This document shows positions 54,502-62,507 of a stretch of DNA of 64,000 nucleotides, one piece after another. The stretch covers positions 1 to 64,000 of the forward strand of contig JADIYJ010000003.1 of assembly GCA_016705325.1 (NCBI GenBank), given 5' to 3'. How positions within the stretch are numbered: the stretch's first letter is position 1; each line of letters opens with the position of its first letter. The position numbers and the translations under genes are program-made. Origin of the DNA: Pseudomonadota bacterium (GTDB taxonomy: Bacteria; Pseudomonadota; Gammaproteobacteria; Steroidobacterales; Steroidobacteraceae). Below the pieces are notes generated by a model. The model was not told the origin of the DNA, did no database searches, and worked only from the letters and a program-made list of their open reading frames with translations.

Positions 54502-55443
54502 ATGAGTGACCGGTCGCACGACACGCTGGTGTATCGGTTGGCGCAGATGCTGGTGAAGTTGAACCAGGGAGAAAAGCTCGATCCTCAGGCGCTGGCGGAC
54601 GAGTTCGGCGTCAACCTGCGCACGATCCAGCGGGATCTGAACGAGCGCTTCGCGTACCTGCCATTGGAGAAGACGGACGGGCGCTATGGCCTCGATCCGG
54701 CGTTCCTCGGCAAGCTGTCGACGAAAGACGTCGAGCGGTTCGCGTCGCTGGCCGGGGTGCGCGGTCTGTTTCCGTCGCTGTCGGACGAGTTCCTGCGCGA
54801 CATCTTCGACACGCGCATCCAATCGACGTTGCTGGTGAAGGGTCACCACTACGAGGACCTGGCGGGCAAGGAAGCGCTGTTCCGGCAACTCGAGCAGGCG
54901 ATCGTGGCGCGGCGCCACGTGGCGTTCGAGTACCGCAAAGAAGAAGGGCCCAAGACGTACGGGTCGGTGGCGCCGTTCAAGCTCGTCAATCACAAGGGCA
55001 TCTGGTACCTCGCGGGGCGGGATGGGGAGAAGCTCAAGACGTTTTCGTTCGCGAAGATCGAACGGGTGCGAATGCTCGAGACTCAGTTCGCGGCGGATCC
55101 CACGGTCGAGCAGACGCTGCGTGACGAGGATGGCATCTGGTTGGGGGAGGAGAAGCGCGAAATCGTGCTCAAGGTGTCGGCCGAGGTGGCGGGCTACTTC
55201 AAGCGACGCAAGCTGATCGCCAACCAGTTGATCGAGAAGGAACTCGAGGACGGTGGCTTGATCGTGTCGGCCAAGGTCGGGCACGTGAACCAGGTGCTGC
55301 CGATCGTGCGCTACTGGATTCCGCACCTGCGGATCATCAGTCCGGAGGGGTTGCAGGGGGAGCTCGAGGCGGAGCTCAGGCGTTATGTTGAATTCGATCC
55401 GGGAACGATCGGGCGGAAAGGCAAGGAGGAGGGCAGGTCATGA
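54502..55443 (+). CDS. WYL-domain transcriptional regulator
   Basis: The 313-residue protein has an N-terminal DeoR-like helix-turn-helix (LAQMLVKLNQGEKLDPQALADEFGVNLRTIQRDLNERFAYLPLEK). A WYL domain follows (about 135-205), with RKEEGPKTYGSVAPFKLVNHKGIWYLAGRDGEKLKTFSFAKIERV, and a C-terminal WCX-like part. WYL domains bind nucleic-acid or nucleotide ligands and regulate defence islands among other loci. Its stop overlaps the start of the next gene by ATGA. ATG 54502 was chosen for MSDRSHDTLVYRL. Confidence 0.92.
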   Translation: MSDRSHDTLVYRLAQMLVKLNQGEKLDPQALADEFGVNLRTIQRDLNERFAYLPLEKTDGRYGLDPAFLGKLSTKDVERFASLAGVRGLFPSLSDEFLRDIFDTRIQSTLLVKGHHYEDLAGKEALFRQLEQAIVARRHVAFEYRKEEGPKTYGSVAPFKLVNHKGIWYLAGRDGEKLKTFSFAKIERVRMLETQFAADPTVEQTLRDEDGIWLGEEKREIVLKVSAEVAGYFKRRKLIANQLIEKELEDGGLIVSAKVGHVNQVLPIVRYWIPHLRIISPEGLQGELEAELRRYVEFDPGTIGRKGKEEGRS

Positions 55444-55892
55444 GGACGCTGATCTTGATGTGCGTGGCGCTGGTTGCGGTCGCGGCGATGGCTGCGGAGT
55501 CGCAGACCTCGGCGCCGGCCGCGGGGACGAAGGTGTATCAAACGGACAGGTATGGCAATGTGCAGCAGCACAAGCCGTCTCTGGTGGTGAAATCTGATGG
55601 CCGCATCCAACAGGTGGATGCGTACGGGAACGTGCAGTCGCACAAGCCGGGCTTCCAGGTGCAGGGCAACCGGGTCTACCAGACCGACCCCTACGGCAAC
55701 GTGCAGCATCACAAGCCGTCGTACACGGTACAGCCCGACGGGCGGGTCATTGCCACGGATGCCTACGGCCACACGCAGTCCCACCAGCCGCAGTTCGTGG
55801 TGAAGGATGGCACCGTGTATCGGACCGATGCGGGCGGCCGTTCTCAGCAACCGGTGTCTGTGATCCAGCCACCGCCGCCGCCGAAGAAGTGA
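55440..55892 (+). CDS. Secreted tandem-repeat protein with YGNVQxHKP units
   Basis: The 150-residue protein has a signal peptide (LILMCVALVAVAAMAAES). Four tandem units of 23-24 residues then follow, each with a core like YGNVQxHKP (YGNVQ at 38, 62 and 85; YGHTQ at 109) and a V-x-Q-T/V-D turn. The last is followed by VYRTDAGGRSQQPVSVIQPPPPPKK, a Pro-rich tail. I know of no named family. The gene is translationally coupled to the WYL regulator (ATGA), so the regulator probably co-controls it or responds to a related cue. It is likely surface or periplasmic. Confidence 0.78.
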   Translation: MRTLILMCVALVAVAAMAAESQTSAPAAGTKVYQTDRYGNVQQHKPSLVVKSDGRIQQVDAYGNVQSHKPGFQVQGNRVYQTDPYGNVQHHKPSYTVQPDGRVIATDAYGHTQSHQPQFVVKDGTVYRTDAGGRSQQPVSVIQPPPPPKK

Positions 55893-56099
55893 ACGCGACC
55901 GGACATAAGCTGTGATCGAGTCGAACGAACGCAAACGGCGCCTGCGATAAACCGCAGTATCGCGGGATGACCGCGCGGGCTGAGGATGGCGGTCCGTGTG
56001 GCTCCGGCGCCGGGATGGCGCGGGCCACGGACGTTGCGGCACAGGAATGAAACAGGGACGGGCGTTGTGAGTGATTGGGGGTTGTCGCGAAGCACCGTG

Positions 56100-56639
56100 A
56101 TGACGACGGTCCGGGCCGCGTTGTGGCTGTCGGCGTCGTTCTGTTCGTTGCTCACCGGTTGCACGCCGGTCAATGATCCCAGTGCCGGCCTATCTGTGCC
56201 TGAGACCGTGGCGCTGATCGACTCAACGCCGCGCAGCGACATCCTCCTTCCGAACCTCGCGGAGGCGTTTGCCCTCGGCACGCGTGCCACCGACGTGCAG
56301 CGCGATCAGCTCGAGAAGAACCTCGTCGGGCGGACGGTGGAGTGGGACCTGCCGGTGTACGACGTCAGCTTCGCTGACGGTCGGTTCGATGTCACCTCGC
56401 AAATGATTCCGACGTCTAACCGTGCCGAGGCCGTGCCGCTGCTGCGCGTGATGGTGTTCGTGGTGCCGCAGGGCGAAGCGGATCAGGCGCTGCTGATGAA
56501 GGTGAAGACGGACGACGTGATCCGTGTGCGCGGCATCGTGCAGGAGATCCGGGCGCGGGCGGTCGTGGTGGTGCCGGGGGTTGTTGTTGGCGTTCCCGAC
56601 ACGTCGGAGCCCACGACAAGCGCAGAAACAACATCGTAG
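56100..56639 (+). CDS. Lipoprotein of unknown function, 179 aa
   Basis: The N-terminus (AALWLSASFCSLLTGC) ends with a lipobox LLTGC, so the mature protein should be lipid-anchored. The rest (PVNDPSAGLSVPETVALIDSTPRSDILLPNLAEAFALGTRATDVQRDQLEKNLVGRTVEWDLPVYDVSFADGRFDVTSQMIPTSN) looks like a small beta-rich domain that ends in a run of Val/Arg-rich strands and a disordered Thr/Ser tail. No family is recognised. An upstream GTG at 56067 is an alternative start. It is ten bases from the next gene, suggesting the same operon. Confidence 0.72.
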   Translation: MTTVRAALWLSASFCSLLTGCTPVNDPSAGLSVPETVALIDSTPRSDILLPNLAEAFALGTRATDVQRDQLEKNLVGRTVEWDLPVYDVSFADGRFDVTSQMIPTSNRAEAVPLLRVMVFVVPQGEADQALLMKVKTDDVIRVRGIVQEIRARAVVVVPGVVVGVPDTSEPTTSAETTS

Positions 56640-56648
56640 GGAATAGCT

Positions 56649-57578
56649 ATGACAGATTCGAACCGCTCAATATTAATCGGTGCTGGCATCATCGCGATGT
56701 GCGCAATTGGGGCGGCCGTTTTGGTGGGCGCCGCGGTTCGCGGACTGCGAAGTGAACTCGAAGCGTCGCGCAAAGAATCGCAGACGCAAACGGCGACAAT
56801 CATTGGCAACCTTGGGTTGGTCCAGGGTGAGTTAGCCATGATTCGGAACAATCCGCTCGGCACGACTGACGAATCCACTGCGGGCACCCGGCAGGACACA
56901 AATCAAAGTGACTTGGAGTTGCAGTTCAAGACCGATGCGGACGCCGTTGCACTGATAGGCGCACTCGCAAAGGTACGCACAGCTGACCAACTTGCGACGA
57001 TCATAAACGAACTCGACGGGTGGCTTGTCAAGCCGGAAGATGAGAGAAAGATTCAGAATCGAATGGCAATATTGATACCGGGCCTCCGTAAGGTCGTAGC
57101 ACTCGAGGTGCGCGCCCTTCAATCGGCGTCGCTAATCGTCTTACCGAGTGCTGTCGGTGCCATGAAACTCGATGAGGCGGGCAGGATCCTGGCCCTGTTC
57201 CCGATGTCGGACGATCCTGGTGTTATCAAAGAGGCGAAGCAACTGACCGACCGCCAAATGGACGCGGCGGCACGACTGGACGCGCTGCGTAGGCAACGAT
57301 ACAACAAGTGGGCAATCGTTCGAATCGAGCAGGCTATTGATTACTACAACGCCAACGTTAGCAAGTGGGACCCAACAGACGACAACACGGGAATGCTCGA
57401 CCCATTGGTTGGCTACCTCGGTTCAGTTGACCCAATGTTCCTCGAGCCAGCGTCGCTTGAACTGTACAACTACATCATCGAAAAGATGAAGGGCAGCCTC
57501 TCTGAAAAGAACAAACTCGAGTTTGCCAAGCAGTTAACCGATCCGAAGATCTCACGCAATTATCTGGGCCAGCTTTGA
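56649..57578 (+). CDS. Membrane-anchored protein with coiled-coil region, 309 aa
   Basis: One transmembrane helix near the N-terminus (about 8-31, ILIGAGIIAMCAIGAAVLVGAAV) precedes a helix rich in Glu, Lys and Gln (LRSELEASRKESQTQTATIIGNLG), probably coiled coil. The rest is a helical soluble domain, including ADQLATIINELDGWLVKPEDERKIQNRMAILIP and LARQ-type repeats. GC content is lower than that of the neighbours. No known family is recognised. Its stop overlaps the next ATG by one base (TGATG), so the two are coupled. It should sit in the inner membrane facing the periplasm or cytoplasm. Confidence 0.75.
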   Translation: MTDSNRSILIGAGIIAMCAIGAAVLVGAAVRGLRSELEASRKESQTQTATIIGNLGLVQGELAMIRNNPLGTTDESTAGTRQDTNQSDLELQFKTDADAVALIGALAKVRTADQLATIINELDGWLVKPEDERKIQNRMAILIPGLRKVVALEVRALQSASLIVLPSAVGAMKLDEAGRILALFPMSDDPGVIKEAKQLTDRQMDAAARLDALRRQRYNKWAIVRIEQAIDYYNANVSKWDPTDDNTGMLDPLVGYLGSVDPMFLEPASLELYNYIIEKMKGSLSEKNKLEFAKQLTDPKISRNYLGQL

Positions 57579-58090
57579 TGAAGCTCGGTTTGTTAGCCTT
57601 CATCGTTGCCGCGCTCGTGATGGGCGAATCGGCATCAGGGCAAGGCGTGACTTATCAGCCGCTTGGGACCTGGGTTGATCTGGGAGCGCGAGCCTATTCG
57701 CAATGGAGCGCCCGGGTGTATGCGGCTTCCGAGAGATTTTCTCCCATCTCACCTGGTCAGGTCCGGACGCCGCTTCCTGGGCTGCGTCCTCGAAGCGTTG
57801 AGCTCCTCGAGGGCTACTTTCTGCGAGCGCATCCAAAGCTCCTGAATGACAATCCGGAGCGAGCACGGCAACTCATTCTCCGGCGCTACAACAACGGACT
57901 CGGGCCCCTCAGGGGGTACATGGCAGAGGCCATGTTTGTTGATTTAAATCCTGAGTGGAATCTGGTGAGAAGTGGCACCGCACCACAGCACGACGTTACC
58001 CGACAGGTTGCCGGTCATCGAGCGCCGTTCAATGGCCAGATCAAGTATCACGATTCTGGCAATGCAGCGATCTATGTCGGCGATCAGTAG
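57578..58090 (+). pseudogene. 5' half of an IS-interrupted gene: exported protein with nuclease-like motifs
   Basis: The gene begins with ATG 57578, which overlaps the previous stop. A signal peptide (MKLGLLAFIVAALVMGESASG) precedes a domain with GYMAEAMF, HDVT and QIKYHD in the order of the catalytic acid-D-QxK set of PD-(D/E)XK-type nucleases (Glu117, Asp139, Gln154, Lys156; inference). The frame is cut at 58084 by an IS4-type element that supplies a stop TAG at 58088-58090. If the element and one 9-bp duplication are removed, this half joins the half at 59419 in the same frame. The full protein would have 453 residues. Confidence 0.75.
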
Positions 58091-59409
58091 TGTCCGGTTA
58101 ATTTGAAGTCAGCCGTCCGTAAAGCCAATGCTGACGCGGGTTTCGAGAGATTCATGGGTGTCCACGATTTGAATTTCGGTTCTTCCGTTTGCGATGCTCG
58201 CGGGTTTGAACGACCCGGAGTGACGCATGAACTTGGGCAAGACGCTGTTCGCGCAGGTGATGGAGTTCGTGCCGTGGAAGACCTTCGGTCGAATCGTCGA
58301 GCGCCACCAGGGCGACGCAGGCGTGCGCACGTTGGGCTGCGCCGACTTGTTTCGCGTGATGGCCTTCGCGCAGCTCACCTGGCGCGAGTCGCTGCGCGAC
58401 ATCGAGGCTTGCCTGGCGGCCAATCAAGCCAAGCTGTTCCACATGGGGCTGAAGGCGCCGCCGGCACGCTCGACGCTGTCCGACGCGCTGAACCGGCGCG
58501 ACTGGCGCATCTATCACGCGCTCGCTCAACGGCTGATTGCGCGCGCCCGAGCGCTCTATGCCCAGGAGCCTTCCGTACTGGAACTCGATGCCAGCGTCTA
58601 CGCGCTGGACGCCACCACCATCGATCTGTGCCTGAGTCTGTTCGAGTGGGCGCCATTTCGCTCGACCAAGGCGGCCATCAAGCTGCACACGCTGCTGGAC
58701 TTGCGCGGTGCGATCCCCGCCTTCATCCACATCAGCGATGGCAAGTTGCACGACGTGAACGTGCTGGACATCCTGCCCGTCGAAGCCGGATCCTTCTACG
58801 TGATGGATCGAGGCTACGTGGACTTCCAGCGGCTGTACGCGATGCATCAGGCGGGCGCCTTCTTCGTCACGCGCGCCAAGAGGGGAATGGATGCGCGGCG
58901 CGTCTACTCGGCTGCCGCCGACCGTGCCAGTGGCGTGATCTGCGATCAGCGCATCGTGTTCAACGGCTTCTACGCGGCCAAGAACTATCCGGAGCATCTG
59001 CGCCGCGTGCGTTTCAAGGACCCGGAGTCGGGCAAGACGCTGGTGTTCCTGACCAACAACACCAGCCTGCCAGCCTTGACGATCGCTGCGCTCTACAAGA
59101 GCCGCTGGCAGGTGGAGTTGTTCTTCAAGTGGATCAAGCAGCACCTGCGCATCAAGCGCTTCCTCGGTACCCGCGAGAACGCGGTGAAGACACAGGTCTG
59201 GCGCGCCATCGCCACGTATGTGCTGATCGCCATCGTCAAGAAGGAGCTTCATCTCGATGCTTCGCTGTACACCTGTCTACAGATCCTGTCGGTCTCGGTC
59301 TTCGAGAAAACCGAGGTTTCATGCGCCTTGCAGCCCGATCGCTCTCTGCCAGAACCGCCCGATCCGGCTAACCAATTGGTCTTGTTCGACTTTTAACCGG
59401 ACACTACTG
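58085..59409 (+). mobile_element. IS4-type insertion sequence, complete, 1325 bp
   Basis: The element has perfect 17-bp inverted ends (CAGTAGTGTCCGGTTAA at 58085-58101, mirrored at 59393-59409). The target GTCGGCGAT is duplicated at 58076-58084 and 59410-59418. A single transposase gene fills it. Ends and duplication show a recent, intact insertion. IS4-family elements usually duplicate 9-12 bases. It interrupts the nuclease-like gene without any other loss. Confidence 0.95.
58227..59396 (+). CDS. IS4-family DDE transposase
   Basis: The 389-residue enzyme cuts and pastes the surrounding IS. The DDE catalytic set is visible: ALDATTIDLCLSLFEWAPF (first Asp), YVMDRGYVDFQRLY (second Asp), and the Y-(2)-R-(3)-E-(6)-K signature in YKSRWQVELFFKWIKQ (Glu). 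LRDIEACLAA and LRIKRFLGTRENAVKTQVWRAIATYVLIAI are also typical of the group. The frame is intact, so the element may still move. The coding end overlaps the right terminal repeat. Confidence 0.95.
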   Translation: MNLGKTLFAQVMEFVPWKTFGRIVERHQGDAGVRTLGCADLFRVMAFAQLTWRESLRDIEACLAANQAKLFHMGLKAPPARSTLSDALNRRDWRIYHALAQRLIARARALYAQEPSVLELDASVYALDATTIDLCLSLFEWAPFRSTKAAIKLHTLLDLRGAIPAFIHISDGKLHDVNVLDILPVEAGSFYVMDRGYVDFQRLYAMHQAGAFFVTRAKRGMDARRVYSAAADRASGVICDQRIVFNGFYAAKNYPEHLRRVRFKDPESGKTLVFLTNNTSLPALTIAALYKSRWQVELFFKWIKQHLRIKRFLGTRENAVKTQVWRAIATYVLIAIVKKELHLDASLYTCLQILSVSVFEKTEVSCALQPDRSLPEPPDPANQLVLFDF

Positions 59410-59418
59410 GTCGGCGAT

Positions 59419-60273
59419 ATGGTCAAAGACCACCGCGCACACCGCTTCTTTATTCCCGACGATCACGTTAACGCAACGAAAGCGTACTTGAGAAATGCGG
59501 CATTGCGCGCGCAGTCATCAGGTAGCGCGTTGGAAGCGAACAGGTTGTGGCGGGACTATGGGCGCGTGCGACCAATTGGGGCGACCTCTGGGGAAATCCG
59601 CAACGCTACCAGGGAGGCAGCACGGAGCGTGGCGCGGGAAGAGCATGGGCTCTATACGTCGCTAGGCGCCGTTACTGCACTTTCACTGGCGCCAACGCTC
59701 TATGATGTCGCAAGCGGGCGCATGACCGCAAATGTCGCAGCCTATCATCTAGCCAGATCAGCCAGCCTCATCGGAGTCGGGATCGGCACCGACCAGCTCC
59801 TCAAGCGCATCGGACAGGGCGCGCTTCGAGGTGGGGTACGCGGCAACGCGATCGTGGGTAGTGCGCTCGCGGTAACAGAAATCACGTGGCTTCTTTATGA
59901 AAATGGCTGGCGACGCGCCTTCTACAAACCGGAGTTCTATGAGGAGGCGGGAGGGGGAATCAGCGCCCTGAGTTTGAGCTTGATTGGCGGTACGGTCGCA
60001 ACGACCGCAGCTGCTGAGACAGGTCCTTGGGCGCCCGTGATCGGGATCGGGGCGGGAGCCATCACAGGCACCATTGGCTACTTTGGGGGCAAGGCGGCTA
60101 CCCGCGAAATCGTTGAGTTGGTCGCACCAGAGATGCTTCGCCAGCGGGAGCGTCAAAAGATCGACAGCGTGAAGTCGGGAATCGATGCTTCGATTGGCAA
60201 TCTTCAAACACGACCCTTGGGGGCTTCGAGTGCCGCTATGACTGGGCGCCGCCCGGAGGGCACTACGAAATGA
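59419..60273 (+). pseudogene. 3' half of the IS-interrupted gene: hydrophobic, glycine-rich C-terminal part
   Basis: The text starts MVKDHRAHRFFIPDDHVNATKAYLRNAALRAQSSGSAL, which continues the nuclease-like half upstream of the IS without frame change. Later segments are rich in Gly, Ala and Ile: LGAVTALSLAPTLYDVASGRMT, ARSASLIGVGIGTDQLLKRI, ISALSLSLIGGTVATTAAAETGPWAPVIGIGAGAITGTIGYFGGKAATREIVELV. This looks like membrane-inserting or glycine-zipper text. It may be translated alone from ATG 59419, but would then lack signal and catalytic parts. Its stop overlaps the next gene by ATGA. Confidence 0.75.
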
Positions 60274-60911
60274 AGGGCAGGTACGCAGCCACGCTCGCGT
60301 TTGCAGCGCTTTGCGCGGGCGCGGCATTGATGTTCGGGTTCAATGAGTGGAGCGACTTCAGGTTCTGGTCGAAGACCGGGGGCGAAACGCAGTCCGGTCC
60401 GGGTACGGAGATCCTGGTGATGCGGACCGCGGGCGGGTTGCTCGAGGTCTCGACCATTCGTGCACGGGAACAGTTCGACAAGTCCTTCGTGTATTCGGTG
60501 CTCGGTCAGGAGGTCGGAAAGACGGTAGCGCACATTCGGGTGCCAGCCACGTATCGCTATCACATCGAGCTTGCGCCGACGTGGGAGGTGCTCCGGATCG
60601 GCGAGGTGTTCAAGGTCATCACGCCGCCCGTGAAGCCGAGCCTGCCGGTGGCCGTGGATCTGGCGAAGATGGAGAAGGACGTGGGCGGCACGTGGTTTCT
60701 CGTCCCGTTCAACGAGGTCGATGATCTAAATGCGCTCGAGCGCGAGATCACGCGCAAGCTGGCGGAGAAGGCCGCGAGTCCTGCGTACCTGCAGTTGCAG
60801 CGGGAGCATGCACGTAAGACGGTGACGGAGTTCGTGGAGAAGTGGCTCGTGACGCAGCAGGCATGGAAGGCGGCGGAAAATCCGAGGATTGAGGTGGTGT
60901 TTGGGGAGTAG
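60270..60911 (+). CDS. Membrane-anchored protein of unknown function, 213 aa
   Basis: One hydrophobic helix at the N-terminus (ATLAFAALCAGAALMFGF) is followed by a soluble domain (EILVMRTAGGLLEVSTIRAREQFDKSFVYSVLGQEVGKTVAHIRVPATYRYHIELAPTWEVLRIGEVFKVITPPVKPSLPVAVDLAKMEKDVGGTWFLVPFNEVDDLNALEREITRKLAEKAASPAY). The VEYSVL...VPATYRYHIEL...VKPSLPVAVDLAKMEK pattern vaguely resembles DUF4230-type proteins; I would not name it. It overlaps the preceding half-gene by ATGA, so the genes are coupled. No partner domain is recognised. Confidence 0.72.
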   Translation: MKGRYAATLAFAALCAGAALMFGFNEWSDFRFWSKTGGETQSGPGTEILVMRTAGGLLEVSTIRAREQFDKSFVYSVLGQEVGKTVAHIRVPATYRYHIELAPTWEVLRIGEVFKVITPPVKPSLPVAVDLAKMEKDVGGTWFLVPFNEVDDLNALEREITRKLAEKAASPAYLQLQREHARKTVTEFVEKWLVTQQAWKAAENPRIEVVFGE

Positions 60912-60983
60912 TTTCCGGTCAAGCGGCAAGCTGAGCGATTAGATCAGTTGTTAGATATGGCAGGAATGTAAAGGAGTTCTCAG

Positions 60984-61472
60984 ATGGAAATGACACCTGC
61001 GGCAGCGAACATCAAGCTGACCGTCCTCGATTCGAAAGCGCAGACAACGGATCGGCTCGACAGCCTGGTTCGTTTCACTAATGCCGGCCTGCCACAGGAA
61101 TTGATCCACCGGCTCGGGGAGCTCTGGGATGCCCGCCAGGAAATGAGCGGCCGAGTAGTTCACGTCGGCAATATCATATTTATGGAGATCAATCGGTTCA
61201 TCGACGAGAACCCGAACCTCGCCATCGGCGTGGCACTGGGCGCAGCGGTCGGTGCACTGACTGCGATGATTCCGGGAATAGGACCCCTGCTCGCGCCGTT
61301 TACCATGGCGGCAGCGGTCCTGATCGGGGCGCTGTCAGGACAAGACCTCGATAACGAGAAGGGCGCCAACGGTGCAATCGGGCAGATTGCTCAAGACCTG
61401 ATCAATCTGGCGCGGAAATTTTTTGAACTGTTGGCCAGCATTTTCAACGCATTGCGCACTGAGACGGCGTGA
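60984..61472 (+). CDS. Glycine-rich hydrophobic protein A, 162 aa
   Basis: An N-terminal soluble part (NIKLTVLDSKAQTTDRLDSLVRF) is followed by a strongly hydrophobic, Gly/Ala-rich segment at 79-117 (IGVALGAAVGALTAMIPGIGPLLAPFTMAAAVLIGALSG) with GxxxG spacing. The end is helical and polar (AIGQIAQDLINLARKFFELLASIFNALRTETA). This form suits a membrane-inserting or pore-forming protein. AAGGAG stands eight bases before the ATG. I recognise no family. It lies two genes after the IS-interrupted gene, in the same direction, and has a structural echo in the gene downstream. Confidence 0.7.
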   Translation: MEMTPAAANIKLTVLDSKAQTTDRLDSLVRFTNAGLPQELIHRLGELWDARQEMSGRVVHVGNIIFMEINRFIDENPNLAIGVALGAAVGALTAMIPGIGPLLAPFTMAAAVLIGALSGQDLDNEKGANGAIGQIAQDLINLARKFFELLASIFNALRTETA

Positions 61473-61488
61473 GCCCGAGGTTTCATTG

Positions 61489-62016
61489 ATGAGGCCGCCG
61501 AAAGTCGACGACTATCTGGCTGCGCTGGAGAAGATGAAGAAGAGCCGGCGCGATAGAATCGGTGTGCTCGGCGAGCTTGGCGTGACTGGGATTGGGGCCG
61601 CGGCGGGGTGGTTCGCTGCGGCGGTCATTGGTGCAAAAGTGATCACGGTGTTTGGAATCGGGATCACCGTCGCAGCCACTCCTATTGGATGGGTCATCGG
61701 ATCCGCCGCCCTTGCGGGCGGGGCCGCGTACGGAATCGCGGGGCTTGTTCGTGGGGGCGGAAAATACGACACGCTGAAAGAGCTCAGCATCCGGGAGCTG
61801 GAGCAGCGCATAGAGCAGCTCAGCCGCGCATCAAAGCGGTCACTGGGGCGGGAACCCAAGATGAAGAACCTCATCAGCAGCCTGCAATTACTGGTTGCAA
61901 ACGGGCGTCTCTCCCAGGACGAGACGACGGATCTGCTCGCAGCTGTGGAGAAGGGACACGTGACCATCAACGTTGCATTCGAGCAGATCAAGGCATTGGC
62001 GGAGACTACCCGCTAG
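61489..62016 (+). CDS. Glycine-rich hydrophobic protein B with helical C-terminal tail, 175 aa
   Basis: A basic N-terminus (KVDDYLAALEKMKKSRRDRIG) leads to a long Gly/Ala/Ile-rich hydrophobic region (about 25-87, including VTGIGAAAGWFAAAVIGAK and VGSAALAGGAAYGIAGLV). A polar helix (YDTLKELSIRELEQRIEQLSRASKR) and a compact helical tail follow (126-175, LISSLQLLVANGRLSQDETTDLLAAVEKGHVTINVAFEQIKAL), whose short helix pairs recall EF/TerB-like bundles. Function is unknown. It starts 16 bases after protein A and is the last gene of the run. Confidence 0.7.
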   Translation: MRPPKVDDYLAALEKMKKSRRDRIGVLGELGVTGIGAAAGWFAAAVIGAKVITVFGIGITVAATPIGWVIGSAALAGGAAYGIAGLVRGGGKYDTLKELSIRELEQRIEQLSRASKRSLGREPKMKNLISSLQLLVANGRLSQDETTDLLAAVEKGHVTINVAFEQIKALAETTR

Positions 62017-62123
62017 GCGGCTTGACGGAGGGACATTCGCGTTATCGCGAGCTCGACGGCTCGATGAGCCGTCCTTGGAGGCGCGCGGGGCGCGCCGGTT
62101 GGGCGAGGGTTGAAGACGCTCCC

Positions 62124-62507
62124 TTACGCGAGCCCGACAGCGGGTCTCAGCAGCAACGCGCCGAAGCCAAACAACAGCAGCAGTTCCACGGCGACGCTCA
62201 AGAGGATGGCGGGGCCGGCGCGCCGCGCGCGGTATTCGTGCAGCCCAAGACCGGCGAGCAGAGCATTGACCAGTACCGCGAACAGGCTGATTTTGGTGAT
62301 CAGTTCCGCCGACGTCGTCGAACGCACCAGGAAGCAGAGCAGCGCCACGCCCAGATAGACGGCGCCGATGCGGCGGCCGACCAGCAGGGCGCCCGGGTTG
62401 GGTTCCATGCGCCAGCGTTGCAGCATCCGTTTCCCCGCGAACAGCCAGCCGGCGCCGAGCAACAGGGCGGCGAGGCAGGTCACGATCGCGAGTGCGTGGA
62501 AGCTCAT
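62124..62507 (-). CDS. Four-helix membrane protein of unknown function, 127 aa
   Basis: Hydrophobic segments alternate with short polar loops: MSFHALAIVTCLAALLLGAGWLFAG, RIGAVYLGVALLCFLV, ELITKISLFAVLVNALLAGLGL and PAILLSVAVELLLLFGFGALLLRPAVGLA. This suggests four transmembrane helices. No family was recognised with confidence. The start ATG 62507 overlaps the stop of the Doc-type toxin gene by four bases (ATGA), so it may be read through from that operon. It is convergent to the unnamed gene run. Confidence 0.65.
   Translation of the reverse strand: MSFHALAIVTCLAALLLGAGWLFAGKRMLQRWRMEPNPGALLVGRRIGAVYLGVALLCFLVRSTTSAELITKISLFAVLVNALLAGLGLHEYRARRAGPAILLSVAVELLLLFGFGALLLRPAVGLA

Noticed and set aside
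55540..55800. Regularly spaced repeats resembling a CRISPR array
   Set aside because: The repeats are inside an intact gene and encode tandem protein units; there are no unique spacers and no cas genes.
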